A stretch of DNA of 64,000 bases. It comes from an uncultured Clostridia bacterium. GTDB lineage: Bacteria; Bacillota; Clostridia; Oscillospirales; Acutalibacteraceae. The DNA lies in the NCBI GenBank assembly GCA_937884995.1, contig CAKZZL010000022.1:1-64000 (forward strand), in the 5' to 3' direction. The notes beneath the pieces are model-generated. The model ran no database searches. It had not been told where the DNA came from and saw only the letters and a list, made by a program, of their open reading frames with translations. This document shows, piece by piece, positions 1-8,225 of this stretch (position 1 is the first letter of the stretch; each line of letters opens with the position of its first letter). The translations under genes were made by a program, and so were the position numbers.

Positions 1-288
1 AGCCGAAGTTTGTATCAGCTGTTTCTTCAACCTTTTCAGCTTCATCATTTACAAAGCTAAATCCTGTATCTGCAGTCTCTTCTGCTTCTTCTTTTACTTC
101 ATCGACATTGATTACTTCATAATCTGCAGCAGGAGCCGGTGTAAAGCCGAAGTTTGTATCAGCTGTTTCTTCAACCTTTTCAGCTTCATCATTTACAAAA
201 CTGAATCCTGTATCTGCAGTCTCTTCTGCTTCTTCTTTTACTTCATCGACATTGATCACTTCATAATCTGCAGCAGGAGCTTCATTTG
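1..288 (-). repeat. 144-bp tandem repeat, two copies (48-aa unit)
   Basis: Positions 1-144 and 145-288 are near-identical: only a few substitutions over about the first 130 bases, diverging at the last ten or so. The period is a multiple of three, so the repeat lengthens the protein without breaking frame. More copies may lie left of the window. Confidence 0.9.
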
Positions 289-460
289 AAGCAGAACTAT
301 CTTCCACTTCAAAAAAATTTCTTGAAGTTTCTTCTTTTGTTTCCTCTGCAGCTGCACCTTCAGAAAGATCAATAGTATTGTTCATTACGGGAGTCCCGCA
401 AACCGGACAGAGTGAAAACTCATCATCCGATCTATATCCACAGCTTTGACAAATACTCAT
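1..460 (-). CDS. Acidic repeat protein with N-terminal zinc ribbon (partial, C-terminus beyond window)
   Basis: The reading frame starts at an ATG at 460 after an AAGGTGG ribosome site and runs off the left edge. The first 22 residues hold two CxxC knuckles (CQSC and CPVC), a classic zinc ribbon. The rest is acidic, low in hydrophobics and made of a 48-residue unit rich in Glu, Ala, Asp and Val, present twice in nearly identical form. Such zinc-ribbon plus disordered-tail proteins are common hypotheticals in Clostridia. No function can be assigned; a scaffold or sensor role is only a guess. Confidence 0.75.
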   Translation of the reverse strand, partial: MSICQSCGYRSDDEFSLCPVCGTPVMNNTIDLSEGAAAEETKEETSRNFFEVEDSSASNEAPAADYEVINVDEVKEEAEETADTGFSFVNDEAEKVEETADTNFGFTPAPAADYEVINVDEVKEEAEETADTGFSFVNDEAEKVEETADTNFG

Positions 461-500
461 ATTTTCCACCTTTTCCTTTCATGTTTAATCCGCTGAATTT

Positions 501-529
501 ATTGTATCACAAAAATTAGACAGATGTAA
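501..529 (-). promoter_or_regulatory. Sigma-A promoter for the zinc-ribbon repeat gene
   Basis: On the minus strand TTACAT (529-524) and TACAAT (506-501) are separated by 17 bp, about 40 bp before the start codon at 460. Confidence 0.6.
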
Positions 530-535
530 ATGTTT

Positions 536-1540
536 CTATTTAATTTTACCGAAAACTATCTTCAGATTTCTGCCCTTGAGAATAAAAATCTCCCTGGCAA
601 TAATCATGGTTACAAATGATGCTGTTCCTCCTACAAGGACGTCTGACATGAAATGCGCTCCTGCTACAAGTCTGCTTGTTGCAACAAGGCCTGTAAAGAT
701 TATCGGACAAATCCAAAGTAGAGCGCGCACTTTCTTTTTCTTAATATCAAGCGCATCATTCAGCATTATTAAGCCATAAGTCATTCCCGCATCACATGTA
801 TGCCCGGAAGGAAATGATTTCAAGGCATCGGCTGTGCCGAATAGTTCAATCTTTGTTTCATCATCCAGCCATTGTCCTTTTGCTTCATACCAGCGTGCAA
901 ATGCAGCAAAACCATACTGCTCATTATCAGGATACATATTCATTGCCCTGTATCTGATTCTGCCTACATATGCCTTAATTCCCATATTTATTATGAGCGA
1001 AGGGACCGCACAAAGGAAGAGAAGCGCAAATGCGAAAGGCAAAAGTTTTTTTATAGATTCCTTTGAAAAATTTCTTGTTGCCAATGTTCCCAATGCTACA
1101 AATATGATTGCAAAGAATCCGAATATGACATTAAACATTGGTGCAACTTCGAGTTTTGTAGTAAGCGACAGATGTCTTCTGCAATAATCAAATGTATCGC
1201 TGCAAAGATAAAAGTACGATGTAAATAGTCCGGCAATTGTAACTATTGCTCCTATAATCTTAAGAGCGCCCTTTAAGTGATATATTGAATACCAATAAAG
1301 TATATGAAATGCAAAGGCTATCATAAAGATAAGCGGCGTGCATCCGAAAGATTCAAAAGACGCAGCAAAAATATCATTGGTATAATATGTATGATCTGCA
1401 AGTGACTTTCTTGTCAAAAAGTGGTTTATCTGGAGATCGTAGAATGTAGCTATTGTAAGAAGTATGCCGAAGATTACGAAAAAGAGAAGAATTGATATTA
1501 TGATTTTCTTTCTTTGTTTTTTAACTTCCATTGCTCTCAT
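536..1540 (-). CDS. PAP2-family membrane phosphatase
   Basis: This 334-residue integral membrane protein has about six to eight hydrophobic segments. It carries phosphatidic acid phosphatase type 2 signatures in the C-terminal half: a KxxxxxxR-like stretch (KAYVGRIR), the PSGH motif and SRxxxGxHxxxD (SRLVAGAHFMSD). The family removes phosphate from lipid phosphates such as undecaprenyl pyrophosphate or phosphatidate at the membrane. The start ATG overlaps the stop of the upstream aldo/keto reductase as ATGA, with GGAGG just before it, so the two are translationally coupled. The exact lipid substrate cannot be told from sequence. Confidence 0.85.
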   Translation of the reverse strand: MRAMEVKKQRKKIIISILLFFVIFGILLTIATFYDLQINHFLTRKSLADHTYYTNDIFAASFESFGCTPLIFMIAFAFHILYWYSIYHLKGALKIIGAIVTIAGLFTSYFYLCSDTFDYCRRHLSLTTKLEVAPMFNVIFGFFAIIFVALGTLATRNFSKESIKKLLPFAFALLFLCAVPSLIINMGIKAYVGRIRYRAMNMYPDNEQYGFAAFARWYEAKGQWLDDETKIELFGTADALKSFPSGHTCDAGMTYGLIMLNDALDIKKKKVRALLWICPIIFTGLVATSRLVAGAHFMSDVLVGGTASFVTMIIAREIFILKGRNLKIVFGKIK

Positions 1541-2664
1541 TTCCCTCCGAATTCATCATTTACTTTATTAAGCAAATATCTGATTTCAAGATGTTGCGGA
1601 CATGCTTCTTCACATTTACCGCAGCGTATGCAATCGCCTGCTCCGTGCCCTTTAGGTGCAGCCTTTAAGTATGCATCTTTTGAATTTTCAAACTGCCCGT
1701 TGGATATGCGCATGTTAAATGCGCTGAATAGTTCAGGTATCGCAATCTCTTTCGGGCATCCTTTTACACAATATGCACATCCGGTGCAAGGAATAGCTTT
1801 TGATTCTCCCAAGATAGCCTGGGCTTTTTGTATGATTTTTTGTTCTTCTGCATTAAGCGGGATAAAATCTTTCATATATGAGATATTATCTTTCACCTGC
1901 TCTATATTGGACATGCCTGACAAAACGGCGAGCACGCCCTCAAGAGAGGCTGCAAATCTTATAGCCCATGATGCGGGAGATGAATTTTCGTTATATTCAT
2001 TAAAGAGTTTCTTTATTTTTTCATCGGGATTTGCAAGACTTCCGCCCTTTACAGGTTCCATTATGACAATAGGGATCTTATGCCTTCTTGCAACTTCATA
2101 ATTTGCCCTTGATGTAACTTTCGGATTTTCCCAGTCCGCGTAGTTGATCTGCAATTGAACAAATTCAACTTCCGGATGTTCCGTCAATATCTCTTCCAAA
2201 AGTTCAGGACCGTCATGGAAGGAAAAACCTATATGCTTTATTTTCCCTGCTGCCTTTTGTTCATTGACAAAATCCCAGAGATGAAGCTTTTCATACTTTT
2301 TATAGTTATTCTGCATAAGTGTATGAAGAAGGTAGAAGTCAAAATATTCCGCACCGGTTCTTTTCAGACTTGTCTTAAACTCCTGCTTTGCGATTTTTTC
2401 ACTGGGTGCAACAGTTGCAAGAAGTTTGGTTGCCAAAGTGTATGATTCTCTGGGATACCTTTCTACAAGCGCTTTCCTTGTTGCATCCTCTGAGCCGGGA
2501 TATATAAAGGCGGTGTCAAAATATGTAAAGCCCGACTGCATAAATAGGTCGACCATTTTCTTGGTCTCCTCTATGTTTATAATCGGGCCTTTTTTAGGCA
2601 ATCTCATCATACCAAAGCCTAATTTTTTGATTGCATTTGTATCTGGTTTTTCTATATCAGCCAT
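1537..2664 (-). CDS. Aldo/keto reductase with C-terminal 2x[4Fe-4S] ferredoxin domain
   Basis: The first 280 or so residues form an aldo/keto reductase barrel (early GFGMMRLP, then DTAFIYPG, HTL and the VQLQIN strand). The last 90 residues carry two ferredoxin-type clusters, CxxCxxCxxxC (CTGCAYCVKGC) and CIRCGKCEEAC. This fused form is widespread in anaerobes and probably takes electrons from ferredoxin-like carriers or NAD(P)H to reduce an aldehyde or ketone; the substrate is unknown. It heads a two-gene operon with the PAP2 gene. Confidence 0.9.
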   Translation of the reverse strand: MADIEKPDTNAIKKLGFGMMRLPKKGPIINIEETKKMVDLFMQSGFTYFDTAFIYPGSEDATRKALVERYPRESYTLATKLLATVAPSEKIAKQEFKTSLKRTGAEYFDFYLLHTLMQNNYKKYEKLHLWDFVNEQKAAGKIKHIGFSFHDGPELLEEILTEHPEVEFVQLQINYADWENPKVTSRANYEVARRHKIPIVIMEPVKGGSLANPDEKIKKLFNEYNENSSPASWAIRFAASLEGVLAVLSGMSNIEQVKDNISYMKDFIPLNAEEQKIIQKAQAILGESKAIPCTGCAYCVKGCPKEIAIPELFSAFNMRISNGQFENSKDAYLKAAPKGHGAGDCIRCGKCEEACPQHLEIRYLLNKVNDEFGGK

Positions 2665-2686
2665 TTCCCAATCCCCCTTATCTTTG

Positions 2687-2714
2687 ATTATATCATATAT
2701 ATGGAATATATCAA
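2687..2714 (-). promoter_or_regulatory. Promoter of the aldo/keto reductase-PAP2 operon
   Basis: Minus-strand TTGATA (2714-2709) and TATAAT (2692-2687) have a 16-bp spacer, about 25 bp before the start codon at 2664. Confidence 0.65.
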
Positions 2715-2768
2715 TAATTTTGCTCTTGTCAAAACTAAAATCTTCTTTATTTTAATCAGATTTTGTTG

Positions 2769-2774
2769 TATAAT
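2769..2774 (+). promoter_or_regulatory. -10 box of the ferritin promoter
   Basis: A perfect TATAAT lies 31 bp before the ferritin start. The expected -35 position holds only TTTATT, so the promoter is weak at -35 or needs an activator. Confidence 0.45.
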
Positions 2775-2805
2775 ATAAAGGTCAAAATAAAAACAAAGGA
2801 GACAA

Positions 2806-3300
2806 ATGATTATGGAAGCTAAAATCCAGGCACTCATTAATGAACAAATCACAAAAGAATTCCATTCTGCATACCTTTATCTTGGTATTTCAGAATACTT
2901 CGCAAAGCAAAACTTAAACGGCTTTGCAGCATGGTATACAGAGCAGGCTAAGGAAGAACAGGAACATGCACTTAAGTTCTATTCATACCTTATCTCAAAC
3001 GGCTATGATGTTGTACTCGGTACAATCGATGCTGTTACCGGAAGTTATGCAAGTCCTCTTGAGGCAGTAAAAGCAGCTGACAAACATGAACACTATATAA
3101 CAGATGAAATCACAAAGATTTATGCTCTTGCAGAAGAGACCAAGGATTACCGCACAAAGTTATTCCTTGACTGGTTCATCAAAGAACAGGAAGAGGAAGA
3201 ACAGAATTCAGCTGATATGGTTGCCAAAGTTGAACTTTTAGGCACAAATCCTACAAACCTTTACCTTCTTGACAAAGAGCTTGCAGGCAGAAAAGGCTGA
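2806..3300 (+). CDS. ftnA: Non-heme ferritin
   Basis: The 164-residue protein matches bacterial FtnA in length and pattern: N-terminal INEQI, then YxxxxxYF, EQAKEEQEHALKF with the ferroxidase Glu and His residues, and a C-terminal EQEEEEQ helix. It oxidises Fe2+ and stores it as a mineral in a 24-subunit shell, limiting Fenton chemistry. Two ATGs follow an AAAGGAG site, at 2806 and 2812; the second has more usual spacing, so the first two residues are uncertain. It is transcribed alone and ends in a strong terminator. Confidence 0.95.
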   Translation: MIMEAKIQALINEQITKEFHSAYLYLGISEYFAKQNLNGFAAWYTEQAKEEQEHALKFYSYLISNGYDVVLGTIDAVTGSYASPLEAVKAADKHEHYITDEITKIYALAEETKDYRTKLFLDWFIKEQEEEEQNSADMVAKVELLGTNPTNLYLLDKELAGRKG

Positions 3301-3328
3301 TTTAAAACATTTTAAGGCATAAAATAAG

Positions 3329-3360
3329 GCTGCATTTCCGAAAAAATGCAGTCTTTTTTT
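3329..3360 (+). terminator. Intrinsic terminator after ferritin
   Basis: CTGCATTT (3330-3337) pairs with AAATGCAG (3344-3351), followed by a run of seven T residues. Confidence 0.85.
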
Positions 3361-3380
3361 GTTCAAAAGCCGATATATCC

Positions 3381-3947
3381 CTATTCTGCAGCTTCTTCCT
3401 TCTCTTCGCTTTCTTCCTTTTTGTTGGACTTTCTGTGTATAACAAAACGCTGTAAAGGATAAGTCCAAAGGAAAGGAATGGTTGTAACAAGGATGAATAT
3501 GATTGCATCTGCAAGCGCATTTGTCTTTCCGTTCAGTGATGCAAAATGGTTAACTGCAAAGTCTGTGAAGAAAGCTTTCATCCATGCTGCTATAAATACG
3601 GTTGCAACAACCATGACAATATACATAATCAGTGATGATGTAAGTCCGCTGTCTGCATCAAATGTAACCTTCCTGTTCATAATGAAGGAAACTGCATATC
3701 CGACAGCTGCTGCGATGAAGTATGCATAAGCAGCATCCATCTGGCTGTCAATGCCTAAGAATCTGAAGACTGCATTATCAACTGTATGCCCTGCCAGTGA
3801 CCTGAATACAACAAAGTGGAAAAATATGTCCACAATGTATTGGACTATAAAGGAGGAAACTCCGGCAAAGCTGAACTTTATAAACTTCCAAAATTCAGCA
3901 TGCTTTTCAGTCCATTGTTTAAAAGCACCATTTTTCATTTCTGCCAT
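3381..3947 (-). CDS. GtrA-family membrane protein
   Basis: This 188-residue protein has four hydrophobic helices in the GtrA/DPMS layout (KFSFAGVSSFIVQY near residue 25 and an FxxNRKxTF motif near residue 95). GtrA proteins are thought to flip or deliver lipid-linked sugars for cell-surface glycosylation. It ends in a Lys- and Glu-rich tail. The start follows an AGGGG site. No glycosyltransferase lies beside it, so its partner is unknown. Confidence 0.8.
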   Translation of the reverse strand: MAEMKNGAFKQWTEKHAEFWKFIKFSFAGVSSFIVQYIVDIFFHFVVFRSLAGHTVDNAVFRFLGIDSQMDAAYAYFIAAAVGYAVSFIMNRKVTFDADSGLTSSLIMYIVMVVATVFIAAWMKAFFTDFAVNHFASLNGKTNALADAIIFILVTTIPFLWTYPLQRFVIHRKSNKKEESEEKEEAAE

Positions 3948-4003
3948 TTTTAAAACCCCTTAACATTTATTTCTTTCTATTTTACCAAAAACCTTCAATG
4001 CCT

Positions 4004-4948
4004 TCAAGTTTTTGAAAATACTTTCCTAAAATCTGTTGCAGCGAGTATTCCGCATACGACTACAAGCAAGGCGCATATAATTGTGACCGGGTTTAGTATC
4101 GAGTAGTCCTTTTTGAAAATAAGGTTAAATATCATAGCCCATGCAACATATGAGATATCAAGAGCCATCGCCTTTGATACTCCGACTTTTGAAATTGCCT
4201 TATAGTATGAAAAATATGATATGCTCGCAAAAAGAGCAGCAAGAGCAATAACGGGAATAACGCTTCTATAGTCTGCATTTGTGAAAAGTTTTGCCGTAAG
4301 ACCCCATCCTTTGATTAAAGGCAGGATGATAATTGCATAAATAAGGGCAGAACTTGTTTGCCTTATCTGCAAAGCATATTCGTTCTTAACATCCGGATTC
4401 TTAAAGCATTTTGCAAGTATGACGCCTTCAATTCCCCAGCCGAATGAACACATTAAGGCACCGGCTATGCCAAGCCAGAAGTTGCTGACAGCAAGATCCG
4501 GTGAATAGCTGAGACCGTATACGCCTAAAAGTGTTATACAAAGTAAAATCCAGCGATACCATTGCATCTTTTCTTTAAGGAATATAAAGGCTAAGACTGC
4601 GCCTATGGCCGGAAATACAGCACTTGCGACAGCACCTATTGATGCGCCCATATATTTTATTGTCAATACATAACCGGTCATCCCGACAGGTCCGCCTATA
4701 ATGGCAGCCAGGATTATATATTTACCCACGTCGGATTTCAAAGCTTTAACCAGATCCGGAAGTTTGCTTCTTGCCCCGTTATATATACAGCAATAAACAG
4801 CTGAGCAAAGGTCATGCAAAAAAGTGCTTACAAAGGGAGCTAAAAAAAGAGCCTGTTCATCGGATACAAAAGGAGTCATACTCAGCGCAATACCGAGCAC
4901 AAATGTTTCAAGGCCCCAGCTGATTCCGGCTATGATTCCAAACAGCAT
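4004..4948 (-). CDS. EamA/DMT-family transporter
   Basis: The 314-residue protein has ten predicted membrane helices in two repeated halves, and GxxxG-rich helices such as GPVGMTGYVL and PAIGAVLAFIFLKEK. The FLKEK ending of helix four is typical of drug/metabolite transporter (EamA) proteins. These export or import small metabolites; the substrate cannot be inferred. It starts with ATG at 4948 behind an AGGGGG site and is followed, after a gap, by the GtrA gene. Confidence 0.8.
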   Translation of the reverse strand: MLFGIIAGISWGLETFVLGIALSMTPFVSDEQALFLAPFVSTFLHDLCSAVYCCIYNGARSKLPDLVKALKSDVGKYIILAAIIGGPVGMTGYVLTIKYMGASIGAVASAVFPAIGAVLAFIFLKEKMQWYRWILLCITLLGVYGLSYSPDLAVSNFWLGIAGALMCSFGWGIEGVILAKCFKNPDVKNEYALQIRQTSSALIYAIIILPLIKGWGLTAKLFTNADYRSVIPVIALAALFASISYFSYYKAISKVGVSKAMALDISYVAWAMIFNLIFKKDYSILNPVTIICALLVVVCGILAATDFRKVFSKT

Positions 4949-5009
4949 CCTAAAACCCCCTCATAATTTCTTTTTTCATTATAAAGCTAGTTTAGGATTT
5001 AGTCAAATG

Positions 5010-5046
5010 AAGAGAAAACACCGGCATCCCGATTGATGCCGGCATT
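5010..5046 (-). terminator. Intrinsic terminator after the heavy-metal ATPase
   Basis: Inverted repeat CCGGCATC (5021-5028) and GATGCCGG (5035-5042); on the minus strand it is followed by GTGTTTTCTC, a short T tract. Confidence 0.75.
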
Positions 5047-5079
5047 TTCCCAAAATATAAAATGTTCTAGGAAGGAAAA

Positions 5080-6975
5080 CTAGATCTTTTTAGTATTAAG
5101 CGCTCTGGTTGCATTTAATACTGCAAGTACCAAAACACCTACATCTGCAAATACAGCCATCCACATACTTGCTATACCAAAGAGTGCCAGAATAAGGACT
5201 GCAACTTTTACTGATATGGAAAGTATTGTATTCTGATGAGCTATTGAAACTGTCCTTTTTGCAATGCGTATAGCAGTTACAATCTTTGAAGGCTTGTCAT
5301 CCATGATGACTACATCGGCTGCTTCTATTGCTGCATCGGAGCCCATAGCACCCATCGCAATTCCTATGTCCGCAGATGCAAGTACAGGCGCATCGTTAAT
5401 ACCGTCTCCGACAAAAGCAAGTGTATTGCCGTTTGTCTTTTCGTTAAGATAGTCCTGCAGACAGCTTACTTTATCTCCGGGAAGAAGGCCTGCTTTGTAC
5501 TCATCAAGTCCAAGCTCGTTTGCAACGGCTTTTGCAGTTTCTTCCTTATCGCCTGTCAGCATTACAGTTTTCTTAACTCCGATTTCTTTAAGTTTAAGAA
5601 TAGTTTCTTTTGAATCATCCTTAACTTTATCCGCAATGACAATATGCCCTGCATATCTGCCGTCCACAGCCACGTGTATAACTGTCTCATTGTGTTCACA
5701 ATGTTTCGGCCTGATATTCAATGCTTCCATTAATTTCATATTGCCTACATAAACTATTTTGCCGTTTACATTTGCCTTAACACCTTTTCCGGCGATTTCC
5801 TCTATATCGGTAACAGAGCATGAGTCATTTTCATCTCCGTATGCTTCCTTAAGTGAAGAAGCTATGGGGTGGCTCGAATGTCTTTCAACATGAGCCGCAA
5901 TATGTAAAAGTTCACGTTCGTCAATATCGTCTGCATGAATAAGTGATACCTGGAAGACACCTTTGGTAAGTGTTCCTGTTTTGTCAAAGACTATTCTGTC
6001 CGTATGTGACAATGTTTCAAGGTAATTTGACCCTTTTATAAGTATGCCGTTTTTTGAAGCTCCTCCAATGCCGCCGAAGAAAGAAAGCGGGATTGATATA
6101 ACGAAAGCACAAGGACAGGATACAACAAGGAATGTAAGGGCTCTTGAGAACCAGCTGACAAATTCAGTCTTGAAACTTCCCGATATAATGGGAGGAAGAA
6201 AAGCCAGCAAAATTGCGCTTATTACAACAATAGGAGTATATACCTTTGCAAACTTTGCAATATATGTTTCGCTCTTTGACTTTTTCTCGCTGGCATTCTC
6301 GACCAGGTTAATAATCTTAGATACGGTTGATTCACTGAAAGGCTTTGTTACTTTTGCTCTTAAAAGGCCTGACATATTTACACAGCCTGAAAGGATATCA
6401 TCACCTGCCGTTACCTCTCTCGGTACGCTCTCACCTGTCAGTGCGACAGTATCAAGTGAACTGCTTCCTTCAATAACAACTGCATCAAGCGCTACCTTTT
6501 CGCCGGGACGGATAACTATTATATCGCCGATATTTATTTCTTCCGGATTTACGGATATAATCTGACCGTCCTTTTCAAGATTGGCCGCATCCGGACGTAT
6601 ATTCATCAATTCAGTTATTGCCTTTTCACTTCTGCCTTCGGCAATTTCCTCAAATATTTCTCCTATTTGGAAAAAGAGCATAACGAAAACAGCTTCTGTA
6701 AATTCATGGCCCTCGCTTCCGGGCAGAAAGCCTATTGCAAGAGCGCCCGCTGTTGCTATTACCATCAGGAAATCTTCATTGAAGACATTTCCCTCGAAAA
6801 GTTCCTCAAATGCTTCCTTAATCGTTTCAAATCCTACGATGAGATAAGGAACAAGATATATAAGCAAAAGTTGCCAGATACGGAATTCAAAACTTTTGTC
6901 AAGAATATATGCAACTGCAAGTAAAACAGCAGATATTGATACCTTTATAATACCTTCTTTTACTTCCTTGTTCAT
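5080..6975 (-). CDS. Heavy-metal translocating P1B-type ATPase (Zn/Cd/Pb type)
   Basis: A 631-residue P-type ATPase with the TGES actuator loop, a transmembrane CPC motif (SCPCAFVIS), the DKTGTLT phosphorylation site near residue 330, SSHP in the nucleotide domain and GDGINDAP at the hinge. There is no N-terminal HMA or Cys-rich metal domain; the protein begins directly with membrane helices. CPC plus an adjacent ArsR repressor indicates export of Zn2+, Cd2+ or Pb2+ (CadA/ZntA group). It is transcribed divergently from the ArsR gene behind a near-consensus promoter embedded between two operator palindromes. The metal is inferred, not proven. Confidence 0.9.
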   Translation of the reverse strand: MNKEVKEGIIKVSISAVLLAVAYILDKSFEFRIWQLLLIYLVPYLIVGFETIKEAFEELFEGNVFNEDFLMVIATAGALAIGFLPGSEGHEFTEAVFVMLFFQIGEIFEEIAEGRSEKAITELMNIRPDAANLEKDGQIISVNPEEINIGDIIVIRPGEKVALDAVVIEGSSSLDTVALTGESVPREVTAGDDILSGCVNMSGLLRAKVTKPFSESTVSKIINLVENASEKKSKSETYIAKFAKVYTPIVVISAILLAFLPPIISGSFKTEFVSWFSRALTFLVVSCPCAFVISIPLSFFGGIGGASKNGILIKGSNYLETLSHTDRIVFDKTGTLTKGVFQVSLIHADDIDERELLHIAAHVERHSSHPIASSLKEAYGDENDSCSVTDIEEIAGKGVKANVNGKIVYVGNMKLMEALNIRPKHCEHNETVIHVAVDGRYAGHIVIADKVKDDSKETILKLKEIGVKKTVMLTGDKEETAKAVANELGLDEYKAGLLPGDKVSCLQDYLNEKTNGNTLAFVGDGINDAPVLASADIGIAMGAMGSDAAIEAADVVIMDDKPSKIVTAIRIAKRTVSIAHQNTILSISVKVAVLILALFGIASMWMAVFADVGVLVLAVLNATRALNTKKI

Positions 6976-6994
6976 AGCTTTTCTCCTTTCAACG

Positions 6995-7012
6995 ATTAAA
7001 TGTTTGTTTAAT
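6995..7012. promoter_or_regulatory. ArsR-type operator 1
   Basis: ATTAAA-TGTTTG-TTTAAT is a hyphenated palindrome, extended to a 26-bp inverted repeat AACGATTAAA...TTTAATCGTT (6991-7016). It sits just downstream of the -10 box of the ATPase promoter, where a bound repressor would block initiation. Confidence 0.75.
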
Positions 7013-7022
7013 CGTTATTTCC

Positions 7023-7051
7023 ATTATACACGTCTATAACTGCTTTGTCAA
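7023..7051 (-). promoter_or_regulatory. Promoter of the heavy-metal ATPase
   Basis: Perfect TTGACA (7051-7046) and TATAAT (7028-7023) with a 17-bp spacer on the minus strand, as expected of a strong promoter kept silent by a repressor. Confidence 0.9.
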
Positions 7052-7058
7052 TATTTAA

Positions 7059-7076
7059 ATTAAATATTTATTTAAT
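7059..7076. promoter_or_regulatory. ArsR-type operator 2
   Basis: ATTAAATATTTATTTAAT is palindromic and differs from operator 1 at only two of 18 positions. It lies just upstream of the -35 box; the two centres are 64 bp apart, about six helical turns. Confidence 0.7.
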
Positions 7077-7141
7077 CTTTTCTTTCATTTCATTTTGTAT
7101 TATGCTTTCTATTGTTATGAATGAATGTTTAACATCTAATT

Positions 7142-7192
7142 AAGGCGACTTGTAAGATTTCTCACATGTCGCCTTCGGAAGATATCTTTTTT
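7142..7192 (+). other. Unexplained hairpin with downstream T run
   Basis: AAGGCGAC (7142-7149) pairs with GTCGCCTT (7168-7175), followed by a small AAGATATCTT palindrome and six T residues. It resembles a terminator, but no gene reads into it on the plus strand. It could end a short non-coding transcript between the ATPase promoter and arsR. Confidence 0.4.
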
Positions 7193-7239
7193 CCTAAAAA
7201 AGTCCTACATTTATTTACTATACATCGTTATTCCTCATC

Positions 7240-7268
7240 TTGATAGTCTTCTTTGTTTATGGTAAAAT
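7240..7268 (+). promoter_or_regulatory. Promoter of the arsR-family gene
   Basis: TTGATA (7240-7245) and TAAAAT (7263-7268) with a 17-bp spacer, 34 bp before the ATG. No copy of the ATPase operator overlaps it. Confidence 0.65.
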
Positions 7269-7302
7269 CACTATATGAGATACGAAACGGAGATAGATAT
7301 AT

Positions 7303-7671
7303 ATGGCAGAAAAAATTAAGCTTCATCACCAACATCAGGATGCTGAAAAAGAAGCAAATATCATAGAACAGATGCCGGACGACAATACCATAGAAACCGT
7401 ATCCAAGGCTATGAAACAACTGGGTGATCCTTCCAGGCTTAAGATATTCTGGCTTTTATGCCATACAGAAGAATGTGTTCTCGATATTGCCGATATTGTA
7501 AAGATGTCAAGTCCTGCTGTGTCACATCATTTAAAGATACTTAAAGATTCCGGACTCGTTGCATCAAGAAGAAAAGGCAAAGAGATGCTATACAAGGCAG
7601 CAAATATTCGCCTTGTTGATTTATTGCATGTGACAATAGAGACCGTTGCAGAAGTCACCTGCCCGAGATAA
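7303..7671 (+). CDS. ArsR/SmtB-family metal-responsive repressor
   Basis: The 122-residue protein contains a complete ArsR winged helix: LGDPSRLKIFWLL, then ECVLDIADIV and the recognition helix SSPAVSHHLKILKDSGLV, followed by a beta-wing (RRKGKEMLYK). The N-terminus is His-rich (HHQHQD) and the last helix has Asp, His, Glu and Cys spaced like the alpha-5 metal site of SmtB/CzrA. A Cys in ECVLD matches the alpha-3 position used by CadC. The family dissociates from DNA on binding Zn, Cd or Pb. Divergent placement and twin operators imply it controls the ATPase. Confidence 0.9.
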   Translation: MAEKIKLHHQHQDAEKEANIIEQMPDDNTIETVSKAMKQLGDPSRLKIFWLLCHTEECVLDIADIVKMSSPAVSHHLKILKDSGLVASRRKGKEMLYKAANIRLVDLLHVTIETVAEVTCPR

Positions 7672-7692
7672 GTTATTAATCATATACATGAA

Positions 7693-7738
7693 AAGGGAGG
7701 TCCTTGCATATCCAAGGTTGCCTCCCTTAATCTTTATG
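7693..7738. terminator. Bidirectional terminator between arsR gene and suf operon
   Basis: AAGGGAGG (7693-7700) pairs with CCTCCCTT (7721-7728), with an inner CCTTG/CAAGG stem. Convergent genes flank it and both sides have T-rich or A-rich arms. Confidence 0.8.
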
Positions 7739-7753
7739 TTCTGATAAGAAAAT

Positions 7754-8215
7754 CTATTTCTTTTTCTTCCTGAAAACAAAAAACTTTGCAAAAACATAAT
7801 TGAGTATGAGGACAATAATGCCCATTGCAATTTTAGAATATATACCGTCTGTGTAGAAAAACTTGAGTGTAATATGGATTTTATCGGCAAGTATATAGAA
7901 AGGTTTATCAAAGCCGACCTTTTCCAGAAGAGGAACTCCGCATATTTCAAGCACACCGGATAATATTCTTGAGGAAATAAATGTGGCGAATTCTTTTAGG
8001 AATATTTTTCTTTCAAATCTATATGACTGAAAGACCCATAATTTGTTTATGAAAAAAGCTGAGAGTGTGGCAATCAGCCAGCTTAGAAGATTTGAGAGAA
8101 ATACCGAAAGCTCCGCTTTGTCCACAAAGAGAGCATACGAGCCCCAGCTTATTATTGTTATGACAACAGTGCAGGAAAGATATCTCAATATTTCGGGGAT
8201 TTTGATTTTTTTCAT
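7754..8215 (-). CDS. GtrA-family membrane protein, last cistron of the suf operon
   Basis: The 153-residue protein has four hydrophobic segments and the GtrA pattern (RYLSCTVVITIISW, then INKLWVFQSY and a C-terminal NYVFAKFFVFRKKKK). The ATG at 8215 is chosen because GGGGAGAAC precedes it; an in-frame ATG at 8236 lies inside sufU and has no ribosome site. Only 10 bp separate it from sufU and no terminator lies between, so it should be co-transcribed with the Fe-S genes, which is an odd pairing. Role: probably lipid-linked sugar movement. Confidence 0.8.
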   Translation of the reverse strand: MKKIKIPEILRYLSCTVVITIISWGSYALFVDKAELSVFLSNLLSWLIATLSAFFINKLWVFQSYRFERKIFLKEFATFISSRILSGVLEICGVPLLEKVGFDKPFYILADKIHITLKFFYTDGIYSKIAMGIIVLILNYVFAKFFVFRKKKK

Positions 8216-8225
8216 GTTCTCCCCT

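Noticed and set aside
576..1187. Plus-strand open frames over the PAP2 gene
   Set aside because: They lie opposite a well-supported gene, lack ribosome sites and have no recognisable domains.
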